From Melampsora larici-populina 98AG31 (lineage: Eukaryota; Basidiomycota; Pucciniomycetes; Pucciniales; Melampsoraceae): a stretch of DNA of 64,000 nt. Made by a program: the position numbers and the translations under genes. The notes under the pieces are model-generated. The model did no database searches, was not told the DNA's origin, and saw only the letters and a program-made list of their open reading frames with translations. Positions 1 through 11,269 of this stretch are shown here, piece after piece (positions within the stretch are counted from its first letter, which is position 1; the number at the start of each line of letters is the position of its first letter). The stretch lies in assembly GCF_000204055.1 (NCBI RefSeq), contig NW_006768858.1, forward strand, positions 1 to 64,000, written 5' to 3'.

Positions 1-118
1 TTGGGTGCATGAAACACCTTCTTGACAATGAACTGGGTTGATTGATAGTCTGTGTTACAAGAAAAGCAGGTTAAAGATTTGTTAGAGACTTTGTTGATAG
101 ATGAAGTAACACACAAAA

Positions 119-967
119 TCACTCTTGCATATCCACCGACGGCATCAGGTCTGAAACTTGAGAATAATGATATCCCGAGATAACACGTCCTTCGGGAACA
201 TCCTCCTCACAAACAAATTTTATGTACAAGTTGACCAGAACCGGATGTACTAGACCAACAGAGTGGACAAATATGTATGGAGCATGACATTGGAGTGAAA
301 ATCGTAAGAATTCGATTGTCTTTTTATGAGCCTTTCCAGCCGCGAGGGTCTTGGGCTTGCAACTGAACTCCTTACTAAAAGGTAGGACTAGATCAGGATC
401 CACATGAGCCTTGTAGAGTACCAGGACTTGATCGACTCGGGCGTCTTGTCGAATTGTAACACCTGGGCAACGGCTATGGATGGCGTCACATAACATCGCA
501 CGGGTAGTATGACGACTGAGCGGATCGAAATCAATATCGGGTTTGAGAGTGTCAGATGGTGGAACAGATGTTCTGATCAAAAATGGCTCAAGAAGTGGTC
601 GCAAGTCGGTCATAAAGTCGTGAGTCAGCTTGGCCTTGTTATGAGTCGGACACGATTTTGTTTTGGGATTGAAATGAGCCAAGACCCTGTAGTAATTTAA
701 GTTCTTTATCCCTGAAGCCATTGATTCGAAGTCGATTTCGAGAAAAACATGGAGGTCTTTAGGTAATGTTTGGACTTTAGGCCACAACGGATGATTGAAA
801 AGATTTGAGAAGTTTGCTTGAGGATTTTGACTCGTGCTGGGATCTTTAGCAGTTTGGGTTGAGTTTGGGGTAGGGCTAGTTGGTTCCTTCGTCTTCAGAC
901 TATGATCCGCAACCATCGAAGCCCCAGGAGACTTAAGCGACCCTTTGCGGCTTTTACTTTTCGTCAT
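119..967 (-). CDS. Hypothetical protein, 282 aa
   Basis: This is an uninterrupted minus-strand reading frame with an ATG at 967-965 and a TGA at the left end. I do not recognise the family. The first ~55 residues are Ser/Thr/Pro/Lys-rich and probably disordered (starts MTKSKSRKGSLKSPGAS). The rest looks folded, with several short hydrophobic and aromatic segments such as HVFLEIDFESM and YIFVHSVGLVHPVLVNLYI. I see no signal peptide and no convincing membrane helix. The C-terminal third faintly recalls the middle of the gene at 50.6-52.2 kb (both have a V-x-x-Y-hydrophobic stretch followed by a P-x-G/H segment), but that is only an impression. It may be the last exon of a longer gene, since splice sites upstream were not resolved. 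It is real coding sequence by length and composition; function unknown. Confidence 0.45.
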   Translation of the reverse strand: MTKSKSRKGSLKSPGASMVADHSLKTKEPTSPTPNSTQTAKDPSTSQNPQANFSNLFNHPLWPKVQTLPKDLHVFLEIDFESMASGIKNLNYYRVLAHFNPKTKSCPTHNKAKLTHDFMTDLRPLLEPFLIRTSVPPSDTLKPDIDFDPLSRHTTRAMLCDAIHSRCPGVTIRQDARVDQVLVLYKAHVDPDLVLPFSKEFSCKPKTLAAGKAHKKTIEFLRFSLQCHAPYIFVHSVGLVHPVLVNLYIKFVCEEDVPEGRVISGYHYSQVSDLMPSVDMQE

Positions 968-1840
968 ATCTGTGAGAAAGAATCCAGACGATTAGATCAA
1001 CAGCTAATTATCAGAAAATTAACAAAGACAAACTATCTGAAGGTATTGATCTAGTATCATCACTGAATGTGAAAATTCACCTTTATAATCTTTGAAATTA
1101 GATATCTGATATAAAAAAGAACAGGTAGTGGCGGTTCATAAAAGACAGATGTATTTTTTGTGAGTCAGTGATTGCTTTAGTTCACGTACATTGTTCTTTT
1201 CTATGTTGTGGCGGGATCTATTGCTGAAATATCATCATACAGGGGATCATGAAAGTTAAACCACGTACATATTTTTCCTTTTGTTATGTCACAGTGCACA
1301 TTCGAAAGGGTGAGTTGGGGTGTGATGGTAAAAGTGCAGAATCAATGAGTTGCCCGTTTTCGAGACTTAAAGTTATATCATGACAATACCTTCACGATCC
1401 CTAGCGCACGAGTTGGGAAATAATAAAGGAAGAAATTTATATCCATCTTCGAGAGAGCCGATTTATTAACATGACTTTGTGTAAATATAATATATATTAT
1501 CGGATGTTCATAAAGAATTCCATGCATGCAAGTGGTGCATGAGTGGGGCAAGCAATGGGATTAGGAACGAGATTAGGAAAGGGTAAGAAGATAACTACAG
1601 ATCAACACCAAGGCAAATTAACAATGCCCTTTCACCTCTGAAAACACCTACCCATCTCGTTTTTTGTTCTTATGATAATAAACCATGTCAACCTCGCTTG
1701 GGCCTAACTCACTTTGAGTGATTTGTCCTGTCTCCGTTTCGTTTAATTATCACCTATATTCAAGTTAGTCAATGATATTTCACTCGATTTCCAGTTTATC
1801 TTTTCTCTATTCTGACAATTCTTTTAGGAAAGTTGCCACA

Positions 1841-2482
1841 ATGTTCCCAACTTTCATGATCTATGGTCAATCACGGGGAAGTGTCATGCCTGAGCTACGA
1901 GCCATGGCCTTCCAAACTCGAACTCCAACCTCGGAACTTTCACAACAGACTTCTCCAGAGCGCATCAGCTCGTTCAATCTGCGTTTTGAACTGCACCTTG
2001 ATTCGGGATGCTACCATTTGGTCCCTCAGGCTCTTGAAAAACATGTAGAACGCTATCGATTTCTCAACACCCAAGAACTTGACTTGATAAAAGATCATCT
2101 TAGTGCTATCCAGGATCAGATTCATGATACTATTTCTTATCTCTGTGATGCTGAACGTGTAGTGGGATATGTAGAAATGGCATTGGGTTTGCCTGATCCC
2201 GAAGTTTCCGCCCATCATCATATACTCAAGGAGCAACTAAAGAAATCACGCGCGGAACGTAAAGAGTATATGCGCGCATTCAAACGTTACAACAGAGACG
2301 TGGCAAGACGTGGAGCAATTCTTTCTAGGGAGAAGTGAGTAAACATTTAATAAATCACAACGTATCATGATAAATGTCTTCACACAACTCACTTTACTTG
2401 TATTTTGTCACATCATCTATGATCATCTCACTTTCTTGAACCTAGCAAACGCACTTGCGATTTTGAGGATGCTGCAGTGTAG
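1841..2482 (+). CDS. Hypothetical protein with one probable intron
   Basis: The reading frame runs from ATG 1841 to a GTGAGT donor at 2335. A 111-bp intron (2335-2445, ending CCTAG) then leads in phase 2 into a short last exon that stops at TAG 2480-2482. Without splicing the frame ends at 2338, inside the donor. An in-frame ATG exists at 1772, but a TTCTTTTAG acceptor-like site at 1827 suggests that stretch is intronic, so I prefer 1841. The product is about 175 residues. Its middle and end look helical and charged (ELDLIKDHLSAIQDQIHDT, then KEQLKKSRAERKEYMRAF), consistent with a coiled-coil or helical bundle. No catalytic motif, signal peptide or known domain is visible. Function unknown. 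Confidence 0.42.
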
Positions 2483-3315
2483 CTCGAACTAATCCTGAAC
2501 CCACCTCACCGGTTTCCAAACCTGCCACACCACTAGCCTCCGATCTCGTTAGTCTAGTGATTCACTGAAATCTGAAATTCCACTGTTGTGACCTTGTGAT
2601 ATGGTGTGTGATATCGATGTATCGAATTTCCTTGTCTTACAGTCATACTTAGAAGTTTTTTGTTCAAATATGTGCATCAACGTGTATTGAGTTGGGACTG
2701 TACACATTGATGAATATGCAAGGGTCAAAAGTTGTCAAATGATTGATTGGCAATGTGTTGTTTGTGATTATCTGAGAGCAATTTTCTCTAGATTATATGT
2801 GTGCACAAAAGATCCTGTGCAAGATTAAGTAACTTTCCTTTTCGTATTTTTTTTCTGATCAAAGGAAGCCTTCATTATACATTTGGATTACTTAGATCTG
2901 ACTTCAGTACAAGTACTCACTAGCTAGGTTTCATATCTTTTCTTATAAAATACTAGACATGATGTTTGAATCATCATCTTAAGCATTTCTAGTCAGTTAT
3001 CATATATCTTGTCCTGTATAGCATTCTTTTGGTTTGTTCGTGGAGTCAACTGCAAATTTGGTAATCAAAATTTACTCTATATCTTAAGGTAAAATCCAGA
3101 TGTACAAACATAGTAAAGTGAGAAAAGAAAAGTATGGACAAAACTTTTCTATGTCACGTGACTTTTCTAGTCTCATGAGAAAAGATGACATTTTTTGTAG
3201 TGCAAGCAACTGAAACAAATTAACAAGTCAGCTAATTGTTTATTCATCTCAACCAAATTCCTACCTATCAAGTTTTTTTTTTCTGATTTATCATTTCTTT
3301 TTATCTTGTTTTAAG
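2483..3315. other. Intergenic stretch, no gene seen
   Basis: AT-rich sequence with no convincing open frame. Around 3115-3210 it has AAAAG/CTTTT-rich inverted segments around a CACGTG core, ending in TTTTTTGTAGTG. That resembles one end of a CACTA-type element, but I could not find its partner. This is also where the 5' LTR and leader of Ty3/Gypsy copy 1 should lie; neither is recognisable here. Confidence 0.35.
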
Positions 3316-4367
3316 TGGCTTCTATAGAAAACCACCATCAAGACTCGTTACAGGAGTTAGTTGATTGGATCCACGACATCGACTCTGAAGCAGCAAGATA
3401 TTCGCCGATCAGCACTGTTCACTCGCCAACAAGTACACCAGCAATCGAAGCCAGCTTGCATTCGATTGACGGTAGGTCTATCGTATCCGAACCTACGCCA
3501 TTACCTCGTAGATACGAACCAGAAGACAGCTTCGCACCTCCAGCCAGTTACATCGACGCTTATTTACAAATACCAGCTCACATCGAAATACGAGACCCAA
3601 GTAGTGAGTGTATCCAGTCGATTTGTACCTTTATTTTCATTTTTATTTATTTAATAGTTTTTTGATTGTTATTATGTATTCGCGACCTTCGACTCGAAGT
3701 GAATCACGCCGCAGATCCCAAACAACCAACTCCACCACCGATGGTGATCGACCACGACCGACCGATCGTTCAAGTGAACCACTTGGAACCAGGGGTCGTG
3801 GCCGACCACCAGCCAGAGGTAAGGTGTATCAGCCTATGACATCTACACCTCTTAGATCACTCGCTGACTTGACCATGGTAGGTCCAGCACCAGCATCCTC
3901 AGGTAGTTCATCCGGACATCGTGTTTCAATGGAATGCCCTACGAGCCCAATACGAGCGCTGGGAAGGAGCTCGAGCTCTCGGGATCGATCACCCGGACGG
4001 CAGAGCGATCTGCTCCAGCGTGGTCTTCGAGAGCCGCAAGGTATGGAATCTCCTGACCCACAAGTACCAGTATCAAGAGGACTTGGTGGTTCAGGAGATA
4101 GCCAAATGGCTTCGAGCGGGCACGCAGAGCTGGCGCCCTCATTGGCTCGACCCATCCAGTTTCCGCGAGCTTACTCCACAAGAGAAGGAAGCTCGATCAA
4201 GTCGTTTCAAAAAACGCCCTCGATCGAATCACTTTCAACGCAACGTGCGCCAAAGAGCGAACATCACGGACTCGGACGCAGTGGTCCGAGCTCAAGTGGC
4301 CATGGGCAAGTATTTAGCAAAGCGCGAAGGGAGCCACCATCAGACCAACAACCACCATTATCATTAA
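3316..4367 (+). CDS. Overprinted, spliced second ORF in the gag leader of copy 1
   Basis: A second reading frame overlaps gag. Exon A is 3316-3603, ending at a GTGAGTG donor in phase 1. The intron is 3604-3714, exon B is 3715-3818 (donor GTAAGG, phase 0), the intron is 3819-3902 (84 bp), and exon C is 3903-4367, stopping at TAA. The product would be about 285 residues. Exon C reads as an ordinary Trp/Arg-rich folded protein (for example RAQYERWEGARALGI) and ends with VRAQVAMGKYLAKREGS ten codons before its stop. Copy 2 has the same exon phases, the same W-E-x-A-R-A, C-x-x-x-x-F-x-S-R-K-x-W and VRAQV motifs, and a stop nine codons after the motif. Both introns contain stops in this frame, so splicing is required. 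The first codon would need an upstream exon ending in A (A|TG GCT). The splice model is inferred; the conservation is seen directly. Confidence 0.55.
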
Positions 4368-5830
4368 GTGATAATGATGCACACCTGGTAAGTTTATTCA
4401 CAACAATCATTCATAATAATTTTGCACAGCCATGGACTAATTTGATCAATGATCATTTAGATCAATTGTCCAGAGAAACACGAAAAGATGAGGACATGAT
4501 AGGTTATTATCAGGAAAGTATTGTCTCTACAAATAAATATGTTAAAGAGTTGTATAAGCGAGTAGGTTCTGAAATTAAAGATCTTAGGCAAGTTATGATA
4601 GACCTATTAGAACAACTTGAAATGCAACAAAGTTCTTCTGCTCAAGAAAATGAGAGACACCACAGTGAGATTGTAGATTTACTGAGCCTTCAAAATGTGA
4701 GCCTAGACAGTAAGTCGGTGAGAGAGTTGAGTGAGGTGCTGAGTAGTAAAATTGAAAACAAAATTGATAACAGACTTGATCAATTTTTTGAGACAAAGAA
4801 GAACATCAATGTTCCTTATGATAATAACCTTGATAACATTATTGAGAGAAAACTAGAGGAAAAACTGGAATCCCAGTTTGATAAATTTTTTGACCGGATT
4901 AGTGAGAAGATGGAATCCGGCATCAGTAACACTGATCTGGTAGAACAAAATCTCCAATCAGAGAAAATCTTACACTCCAGATTAGATATTCTGGAACAAT
5001 ATCTGAAGGAGATGAATGAAGACGGGAAGATTCAGCGGGAAAAAATTCTCACCGAAGTCTTAATCATTAAAAACAGTGTCAAGTCAATCCCAAAAGGAGA
5101 GAGATTTACTGTCAACAGTCCCGTAAAATTAGATTCAGGAAGAACTAGCCTCCTGAAAAGAGACGTAGAAGGCAATAGTGAACCAGCAGGGACCTCTCAA
5201 GAATATAATGTGCAACAAATGCTTAGTGGGATCAAAGAACAGATTTACGCACTTGAGCAGAGTAATCACAAACAAAATTTACCGGCTAAACAAGACAGTG
5301 AATCGGCGGAGTATCAAGCCAGCTTGAAGAAAGACCTGCGGAAAGAATACCCGCAACCTAAAGATTGGCCCACCTTTGACGTTGAAGGGGAATACAACCA
5401 CCAGGAATTCATTGACTGGGTAGATAGAATGTCAAGTAAGCTGCGCATGCCCGATGAGCTTATTATTGCAAAATTAGGGATTGTATTCCAAGGAGTAGCC
5501 AGACAATGGTTTATAGACTTCTCGAAGGAGGATGATTTACAAACATGGGCAGAATGGAAGATTGCCATTCAAGAAAGGTTTGGAAACCAAGCTTGGAAGA
5601 ACCGCATGCAAAAATTGTATTTGTCTGATACATTTGTACTTAGACCAAATACAGATTGTGTCAAATGGGCAAGTAAGCAGAAACAACGAGTTCAAGCTTT
5701 CCAACCTAATATTACACAAGAAGAGCTTGTTGAGAAAATTACGTGGCAACTACCAGGCACCATACGTATATGGGTCAGTAGTAAAATGCGAGAGCCGGCA
5801 AGATGGACAGATTTCTTGCTATTTTTGAAG
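3674..5830 (+). pseudogene. gag: gag of Ty3/Gypsy copy 1
   Basis: Gag forms the virus-like particle that packages element RNA. The frame is open from ATG 3674. The first ~230 residues are Ser/Arg/Pro-rich and low in complexity, and are encoded by the same bases as the overprinted ORF. A long Glu/Asn/Leu-rich, coiled-coil-like region follows (about 4380-5270). The capsid-like Retrotrans_gag region comes next (about 5340-5810), with DWPTFDVEGEYNHQEFIDWV, an ARQWF helix and a W-x-x-W-K-x-A-I-x-x-R-F-G segment. Near 5820 the frame slips relative to copy 2 and the original frame runs into an unrelated stop at 5959, so gag and the zinc knuckle are no longer fused. Apart from this break it is open throughout. 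Confidence 0.75.
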
Positions 5831-8800
5831 ATATATGTAGGAACATGTTGGATAGAAGGACTAATCAACAAACTAACCCAAGGAGGATTTTTGCGCCAAG
5901 ACAAGCTGAGCCAGCTGTTGCTTCAGGTAGTAAGGATAGACCTGTACCAAGCAATATAGAAAAACGGAATAATAAGGCTTGTCATGGTTGCGGAAGCACG
6001 GATCCAACACATGTGTGGAAAACCTGTAAAGGTAAAAGTAAGGCTGTGAACCAAGTCGAGATGGAAGAAACTAATGACCAAGACGTAGAGCCGGTCAGTA
6101 TGGACTTTGTCGAATATGCAGAATCTGAAGAGGAGGATCTGTTTGGAGAAAAAGAAGAAGCTCCGGTTGACGTCATTGAGAGCAACTTTTGCACGGATGT
6201 AGACATTGAGCAGCTTCAGGCAGATGCTGATGTGCCAACACTAGGGCATAGTAAAGACGGTGTACAACATATCACTGACGCAAAACTGTTGAAATCAAAG
6301 CCATCCTCAGGGAAAGCGCACACGCTAGGATTTCATAGTCTTACAAGAGTAATTGTTGAAGGCACTGATGCGGAGATGCTACTTGATAGTGGAGCATCTT
6401 GCTCAGTGGTGGGGAGTTCATATTTGTCAACTATTGTCCCCGACTGGAGGCTCAAATTGATGCCTTGTAATGATAACATGAAATTTTCAGGTTGTGGCGG
6501 GAGTTTATTTCCTTTAGGAGTTATCAATCTGAAAGCAGTTTTTCCGCATAAGCAAGGAGGTGTGAGAATAGACGCGGAGTTTGTGGTAATGGAAAATTCT
6601 CATACCAAGTACTTTATACTAGGGGATGACTACCTAGGAGCGTACGGCATTGACATTTTTCACAGTCGAGAAAAATACTTTACAATAGGTAATGATGTGA
6701 GAAAAAAGAAATTTGCATTACCACTGCAGAGACCAATATTATCTGGCCTTAGAGTGAGTCATGATCAGCCGGAAGTTGAACCTGTAGCATCAAACCCTGT
6801 GCTAACACAGAAAATTAAAGAAGGTTTGACAGAAGCCACATTTTCTCCTAAACTGAGTGACGCACAAAGAAATAAATTTGTTGAGTTCATAATTCAACAT
6901 GCGGAAGAGTTTGGCTTGGGGAAATCACCGTTGGGTCAAATTAAAGATCATCCGGTGCATATACAGCTCAATATTGATAAGCCGTATCCCCCTATCTTGA
7001 GGAAAGCAGCGTATCCAGCTAGCCCACGGAATAGGGTAGAAATTGAAAAACACTTGGATGAATTGCTGAACCTTGGATTTATCAGGAAGGTAGGCGAGGA
7101 TAAAGAAGTTGACATCACCACACCTATCATCATTGCATGGCATAATGGTAAATCTCGTTTATGTGGAGAATTTTAGAGCATTGGATACATATACAGGTCC
7201 TGACAGATACCCGTTGCCCAGGATTGAGTATGCACTGACCAATCTGGGTAAAGCAATATATATAACTGTTATGGACGTAATGAAAGGTTTTCATCAGAAT
7301 ATTGTAGCACTAGATAGTAGACAATTCTTACGGATAATTTGTCATTTAGGTATATTTGAATATTTGAGGATGCCTTTTGGTATCAAGAACGCGACAGCCT
7401 TTTTTCCAAAGAATGATGGATCTAGAGTTTTCTCAGGAATTGCGAGAAGGATGGGTGATAATATACATCGATGATATTATTGTCTTTCACACAAACTGGG
7501 AAGATCATGTCCGTGGCATTGAACGGATCCTTCAGAAGGTGAAGAAGATGGGAATGACAATATCCCTTAAGAAGAGCCATTTTGGGTTTGACAGTGTCAA
7601 AGCTTTAGGACATTTAGTATCAGGCTTATGGATTGCAATTGATCAAAATAGAGTGTCCGCAGTATTGGAAAAACCATGCCCAAAGAATGTCAGTGAACTT
7701 CAAACATTTTTAGGCTTTGCAAGTTATTATCGGAACTATTTGAAAGACTACGGTAAAATCTCAAGTTGTTTGTATAAACTGTTTGGCAAAGGTGTAGCTT
7801 TTGAGATGACAAAGGAGAGAGTTGAAGTATGGTCAAACATAAAAAAAATGATTACCAGTGCTCCACTTCTACTTCAACCAGATTTTAGCCAGCCTTTCAA
7901 ACTTTATGTTGACGCCTCATTTGAAGGCTTAGGAGCAGTGTTGCATCAATCTAGAATTATAGATGGGAAAATGCAAGAAGGACCAATAGTCTTTATTTCC
8001 AGGAAGTTGAAAGACAGTGAGACAAGATATGGATCTCCGCAACTGGAAGCTCTAGGTTTAGTATGGGCACTGGAAAAGCTCCATTACTATCTGGATGGCG
8101 TGTACTTTGAGGTCATCACAGACTGTACAGGTGTTCGGTCTTTAATGAATATAAAGACGCCTAATAGACACATGCTTAGATGGATGTTGGCGATCCAAGA
8201 GTATCGACCATACATGACAATTACACATAGACCGGGGAAAATGCACAACAATGCAGATGGCCTGAGTCGGATGGCCTTACCAAATGACGACTCTAATCCA
8301 GCATGGGAGCCAGAAGAGGTTGAGTTAGATATCCCTGTGATGGGTCTGAGTTTAGCGGAACTGAGTGAAGAATTCTTTGAAGAGATCAAACAAAGTTATA
8401 ATACAGACCCCAACACCACAAAGTTCATTAAGATTATGAGTCAAGGTAAAATAGATTTAGCTCTGGTGACTAGTTTGGAATCTCCGTGGAAGGAACTTTA
8501 CGGAGAAGGAAAATTTTTCTTTACAGTCCGGATTACTGTATTACAGAGAGAAACATACATCAGTCATAGTTCTTGTGGATAAAGCTCACAAAGAACAAGT
8601 CCTTAAAGTGTGCCATGACGAATTCCTGGCAGGACATATGTCAGAAGAAAAGACATTAGAAAAAGTGTGCACCACAGCATGGTGGATTAAGAGGAATCTG
8701 GATACTCAGACTTACGTCAGCAGTTGTGAGAGATGCCAGAAAGCCAATAAAGCCACTGGGAAAAGGTACGGTCTGCTTCAAAGGATTGAAGAACCAACGT

Positions 8801-9937
8801 ATCCATGGGAGATCATCAACATGGACTTTGTGACAAGCCTTCCTCCAGCAGGTATTGAGAATTATAATGCATGTTTGGTAATAGTCGATAGATTTTCTAG
8901 GACAGCCAGATTCTTGCCGTGTCACAAATCATCATCAGCTATGGATATTGCACTATTATTTTGGGAGAGACCTATTTAGTGACGTAGGTCTCCCAAAAGT
9001 TATCATTAGTGACAGAGATCCAAAGTTTACATCTGACTTTTGGAAAGGATTGTACAAAATAATGGGTACCAAACTGGCATTTTCAACGGCATATCATCCA
9101 CAGACAGATGGTCTAGCAGAGAAAATGATTCAGACCTTATCAGAAATGATACGGCGATACTGTGCTTTTGGTCTTGAATTTAAAGACAAAGATGGATACA
9201 CTCATGACTGGAAAAGTTTACTACCAGCATTAGAGATAGCTTACAATAGCAGTGTTCATAGCTCAACAAAGAAGAGTCCGTACGAGGTAGAAAGAGGATA
9301 TTGTCCTAGACTCCCAAGAGATAAGTTTAGGAGTAGAGACGTGGATAGCCATCCAACTTCGCTTAGTTTTGCAACAATGCTGAGTAAAGCAAGAGAGTAC
9401 GCATCGCAGTGTCTTAGAGAATCTGTTGAGTACAACAAAGAGAGATGGGATAAATCCCATAAAGAACCTAAATTTGAGGTTGGAGAACAAGTTCTCTTGT
9501 CCACTGTTAATTTTAATAACATACAAGGACCTAAAAAGCTGCGAGATCAGTTCTTAGGGCCGTTTGTTATTTCCAAGTTAGTTGGCAATAATGCAGTGGA
9601 ACTCATATTACATGGGGAGTTGGAACGCAGACATCCAGTATTCCCAGTATCATTACTAAAAAAATATAATGCACCAGATACAAGTGAAGTGAGGAGACCA
9701 ACGGAAGTACGAGTTGTGATACCTCCATTTGAACCAGAAAATGAGAAGAAATTCTTGAAAGTGCTGAAAGATAAGAAAGTTAAAAATAAAGACAATGAAG
9801 ACGTCACACTTTATCTTGTGAGGTACAAGAACAAAGGCGCGGATTGGGACGAATGGCTCCCAGCAGATAAAGTACCTAATTCTAAAGTAACTCTTAGAGC
9901 GTACCGAGCATCTAAGAGAGAGAATCCACAGCAGTAG
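5803..9937 (+). pseudogene. pol: pol of Ty3/Gypsy copy 1 (zinc knuckle, PR, RT, RNase H, IN, chromodomain-like tail), frameshifted
   Basis: The domains in order are as follows. A variant zinc knuckle lies at 5979-6027 (C-x2-C-x6-H-x4-C). The aspartic protease has DSGA at 6385-6396. Reverse transcriptase has YIDD at 7464-7475. RNase H starts at the Asp near 7911 (VDASFEGLGAVLH). Integrase has an H-H-C-C zinc module near 8610-8740, Asp at 8824, Asp at 9011 and Glu at 9119; the last two have 35 residues between them, as in D,D35E integrases. A GPF module follows (LGPFVISKLVG), and from about 9745 a chromodomain-like end with LYLVRYKNKGADWDEWLP. Chromodomain tails direct integration toward marked chromatin in chromoviruses. 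The frame changes near 7170, 7400, 8565 and 8960. The first two are extra T residues in T runs compared with copy 2. Confidence 0.9.
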
Positions 9938-9951
9938 AAGGGAACCCTCTC

Positions 9952-9964
9952 TGGTGGTGGGGAG
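9952..9964 (+). promoter_or_regulatory. Polypurine tract of copy 1
   Basis: The G-rich stretch TGGTGGTGGGGAG lies directly before the TGTCAG start of the 3' LTR and just after the pol stop at 9937. This is the position of the plus-strand primer in LTR retrotransposons. Confidence 0.5.
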
Positions 9965-10670
9965 TGTCAGCGCTGAGCCCTGATTACAGGACCACGGGCT
10001 AACAGAATCACGTGTAATAACATAAAATTGTTAAAAGCCATAAGATACATTTCAAGTCTCAGTGTCAAGAGCCACTTAAACACATGTACGTAATGTATTA
10101 AACACATAATAAACCTAACCCAAGCATTGAGACAAGAGTCACGCGGCAACCACAAGTTGACGCCTGCCCTTGTGAGTATATAAACCCCTCCTTCTTCCCT
10201 TGATTCATCCCACATCTTTGAACACACCACAACACCAGAATCACATTATACTTGAAATCCTATTGAGAGGATCATCGAGTACGTGATTAGTTGTGTAGTC
10301 TAAAGACCATCTTTGAGCATTACGGGTTCCATTGCTGAACACCCTTGGTACTGATTTCTACGAGCCCTGGGCCATAAACGTCTCTAGAAATAAACCATAA
10401 AGCAGCAAAGCTTCCTCCCTCATCAGGAGTCTAAAGTAGCCTCAGGATCTTTGGTTTACCAAAGTGTAAAGCCTGCCCCTCGCAGTCTCACGAGGTTTTA
10501 GCGTATTTACGCGTAATAGCCCTTTCTTTCCCCTTTATTTCCTTAAACCCTCTTCTCAGAGGTCAACTAACTGTAGTCTTCACTTGGGTGTACCAATTGA
10601 AGACCAGTTTTCACCTTTCTCTACGCCGTTCTCAGTGAAGAGTACGCCTAACAGACGTGTATTCCTCACA
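9965..10670 (+). repeat. 3' LTR of Ty3/Gypsy copy 1 (706 bp)
   Basis: It begins TGTCAGCGCTGAGCCC and ends CGTGTATTCCTCACA, giving the usual TG...CA borders. Copy 2's 5' LTR begins TGTCAGCCCTGAGCCC and ends GCTAGTAGCTCACA, so the pair belongs to one family although the lengths differ (706 versus 956 bp). A TATA box (TATATAAA, 10177-10184) marks the likely U3/R region. The five bases after it (AAACC, 10671-10675) would be the target duplication, but the left partner is lost with the 5' end. Confidence 0.85.
10177..10184 (+). promoter_or_regulatory. LTR TATA box
   Basis: TATATAAA lies about 212 bp into the LTR. The same GAGTATATAAA context occurs in the LTR of copy 2 at 56160, so the position is conserved in the family. 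Confidence 0.55.
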
Positions 10671-11269
10671 AAACCAATCTTGACTGAGAATACAGTTCCC
10701 CAATGAGTACTGGTGTAGAAGGTTTACTCCTCCGGTGTCTTGGCGCACTTACTTAAAAATGCACAGAACCACTCAAGTGCAGAAGAAATGTACATATATC
10801 ACATTGTGGTTCACGGGTTTGTACTCAAGTCTACAGAGCTAGGAAGCAGCTTTGCCCTAATTTTTCTTGATCCCTCTGATGTTACTTACGACCAGGCTGT
10901 ACCCATAGCCCAGAAATTAGGTTTGATATTCCCTGAAATGAGATCATTGTAATCAATCTTTAACTGCCTACAATGAGCACTCTCTATTTGAATCAACAGC
11001 ATTCTCCTCATCATATTTGCACAACTGTTAACACAAGAGCAGACTTTTAGGATTTGGAGTCAGGTATCACACAGTAGCTCACTTGGAATTCCTAATTGTA
11101 ATGTACAAGCTTGATTTCAAGTGAAATTAAGAGAACCAAAAAAAGAGGAAAAATGTGCTTCTAGCTTTGAACAATTTGTCAGCAAAAGAACTACAAGACA
11201 ACAAGCGCATTCAGAAAAATGCCAACAACCCCTTGTTTGATGTATATTCTATACACTATAGTCAGATAG
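10671..11269. other. No recognisable gene
   Basis: Sequence between the LTR of copy 1 and the decayed minus-strand gene. A 70-codon open stretch at 10740-10952 has an ordinary amino-acid mix but no start context or homologue I recognise. Confidence 0.3.

Larger units (their letters stand above)
3316..10670 (+). mobile_element. Ty3/Gypsy chromovirus-like retrotransposon, copy 1 (5'-truncated, decayed)
   Basis: This copy carries gag and pol in the order protease, reverse transcriptase, RNase H, integrase, which defines Ty3/Gypsy elements. It ends in a 3' LTR that starts TGTCAGCGCTGAGCCC at 9965. No matching 5' LTR was found in the 3.3 kb to its left. Similarity to copy 2 starts abruptly at a splice-acceptor-like site (TTTTAAG at 3315), so copy 1 has lost its 5' LTR and leader or they have diverged beyond recognition. 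Pol is broken by at least four frame changes (near 5820, 7170, 7400, 8565 and 8960 relative to copy 2). The element is therefore not autonomous as read, though some breaks are homopolymer-length changes that could be sequencing errors. Confidence 0.9.

Noticed and set aside
3120..3210. Possible CACTA-type element ending TTTTTTGTAGTG
   Set aside because: Only one end is visible; no CACTACAAAA partner and no duplication were found, so I list it only as a hint.
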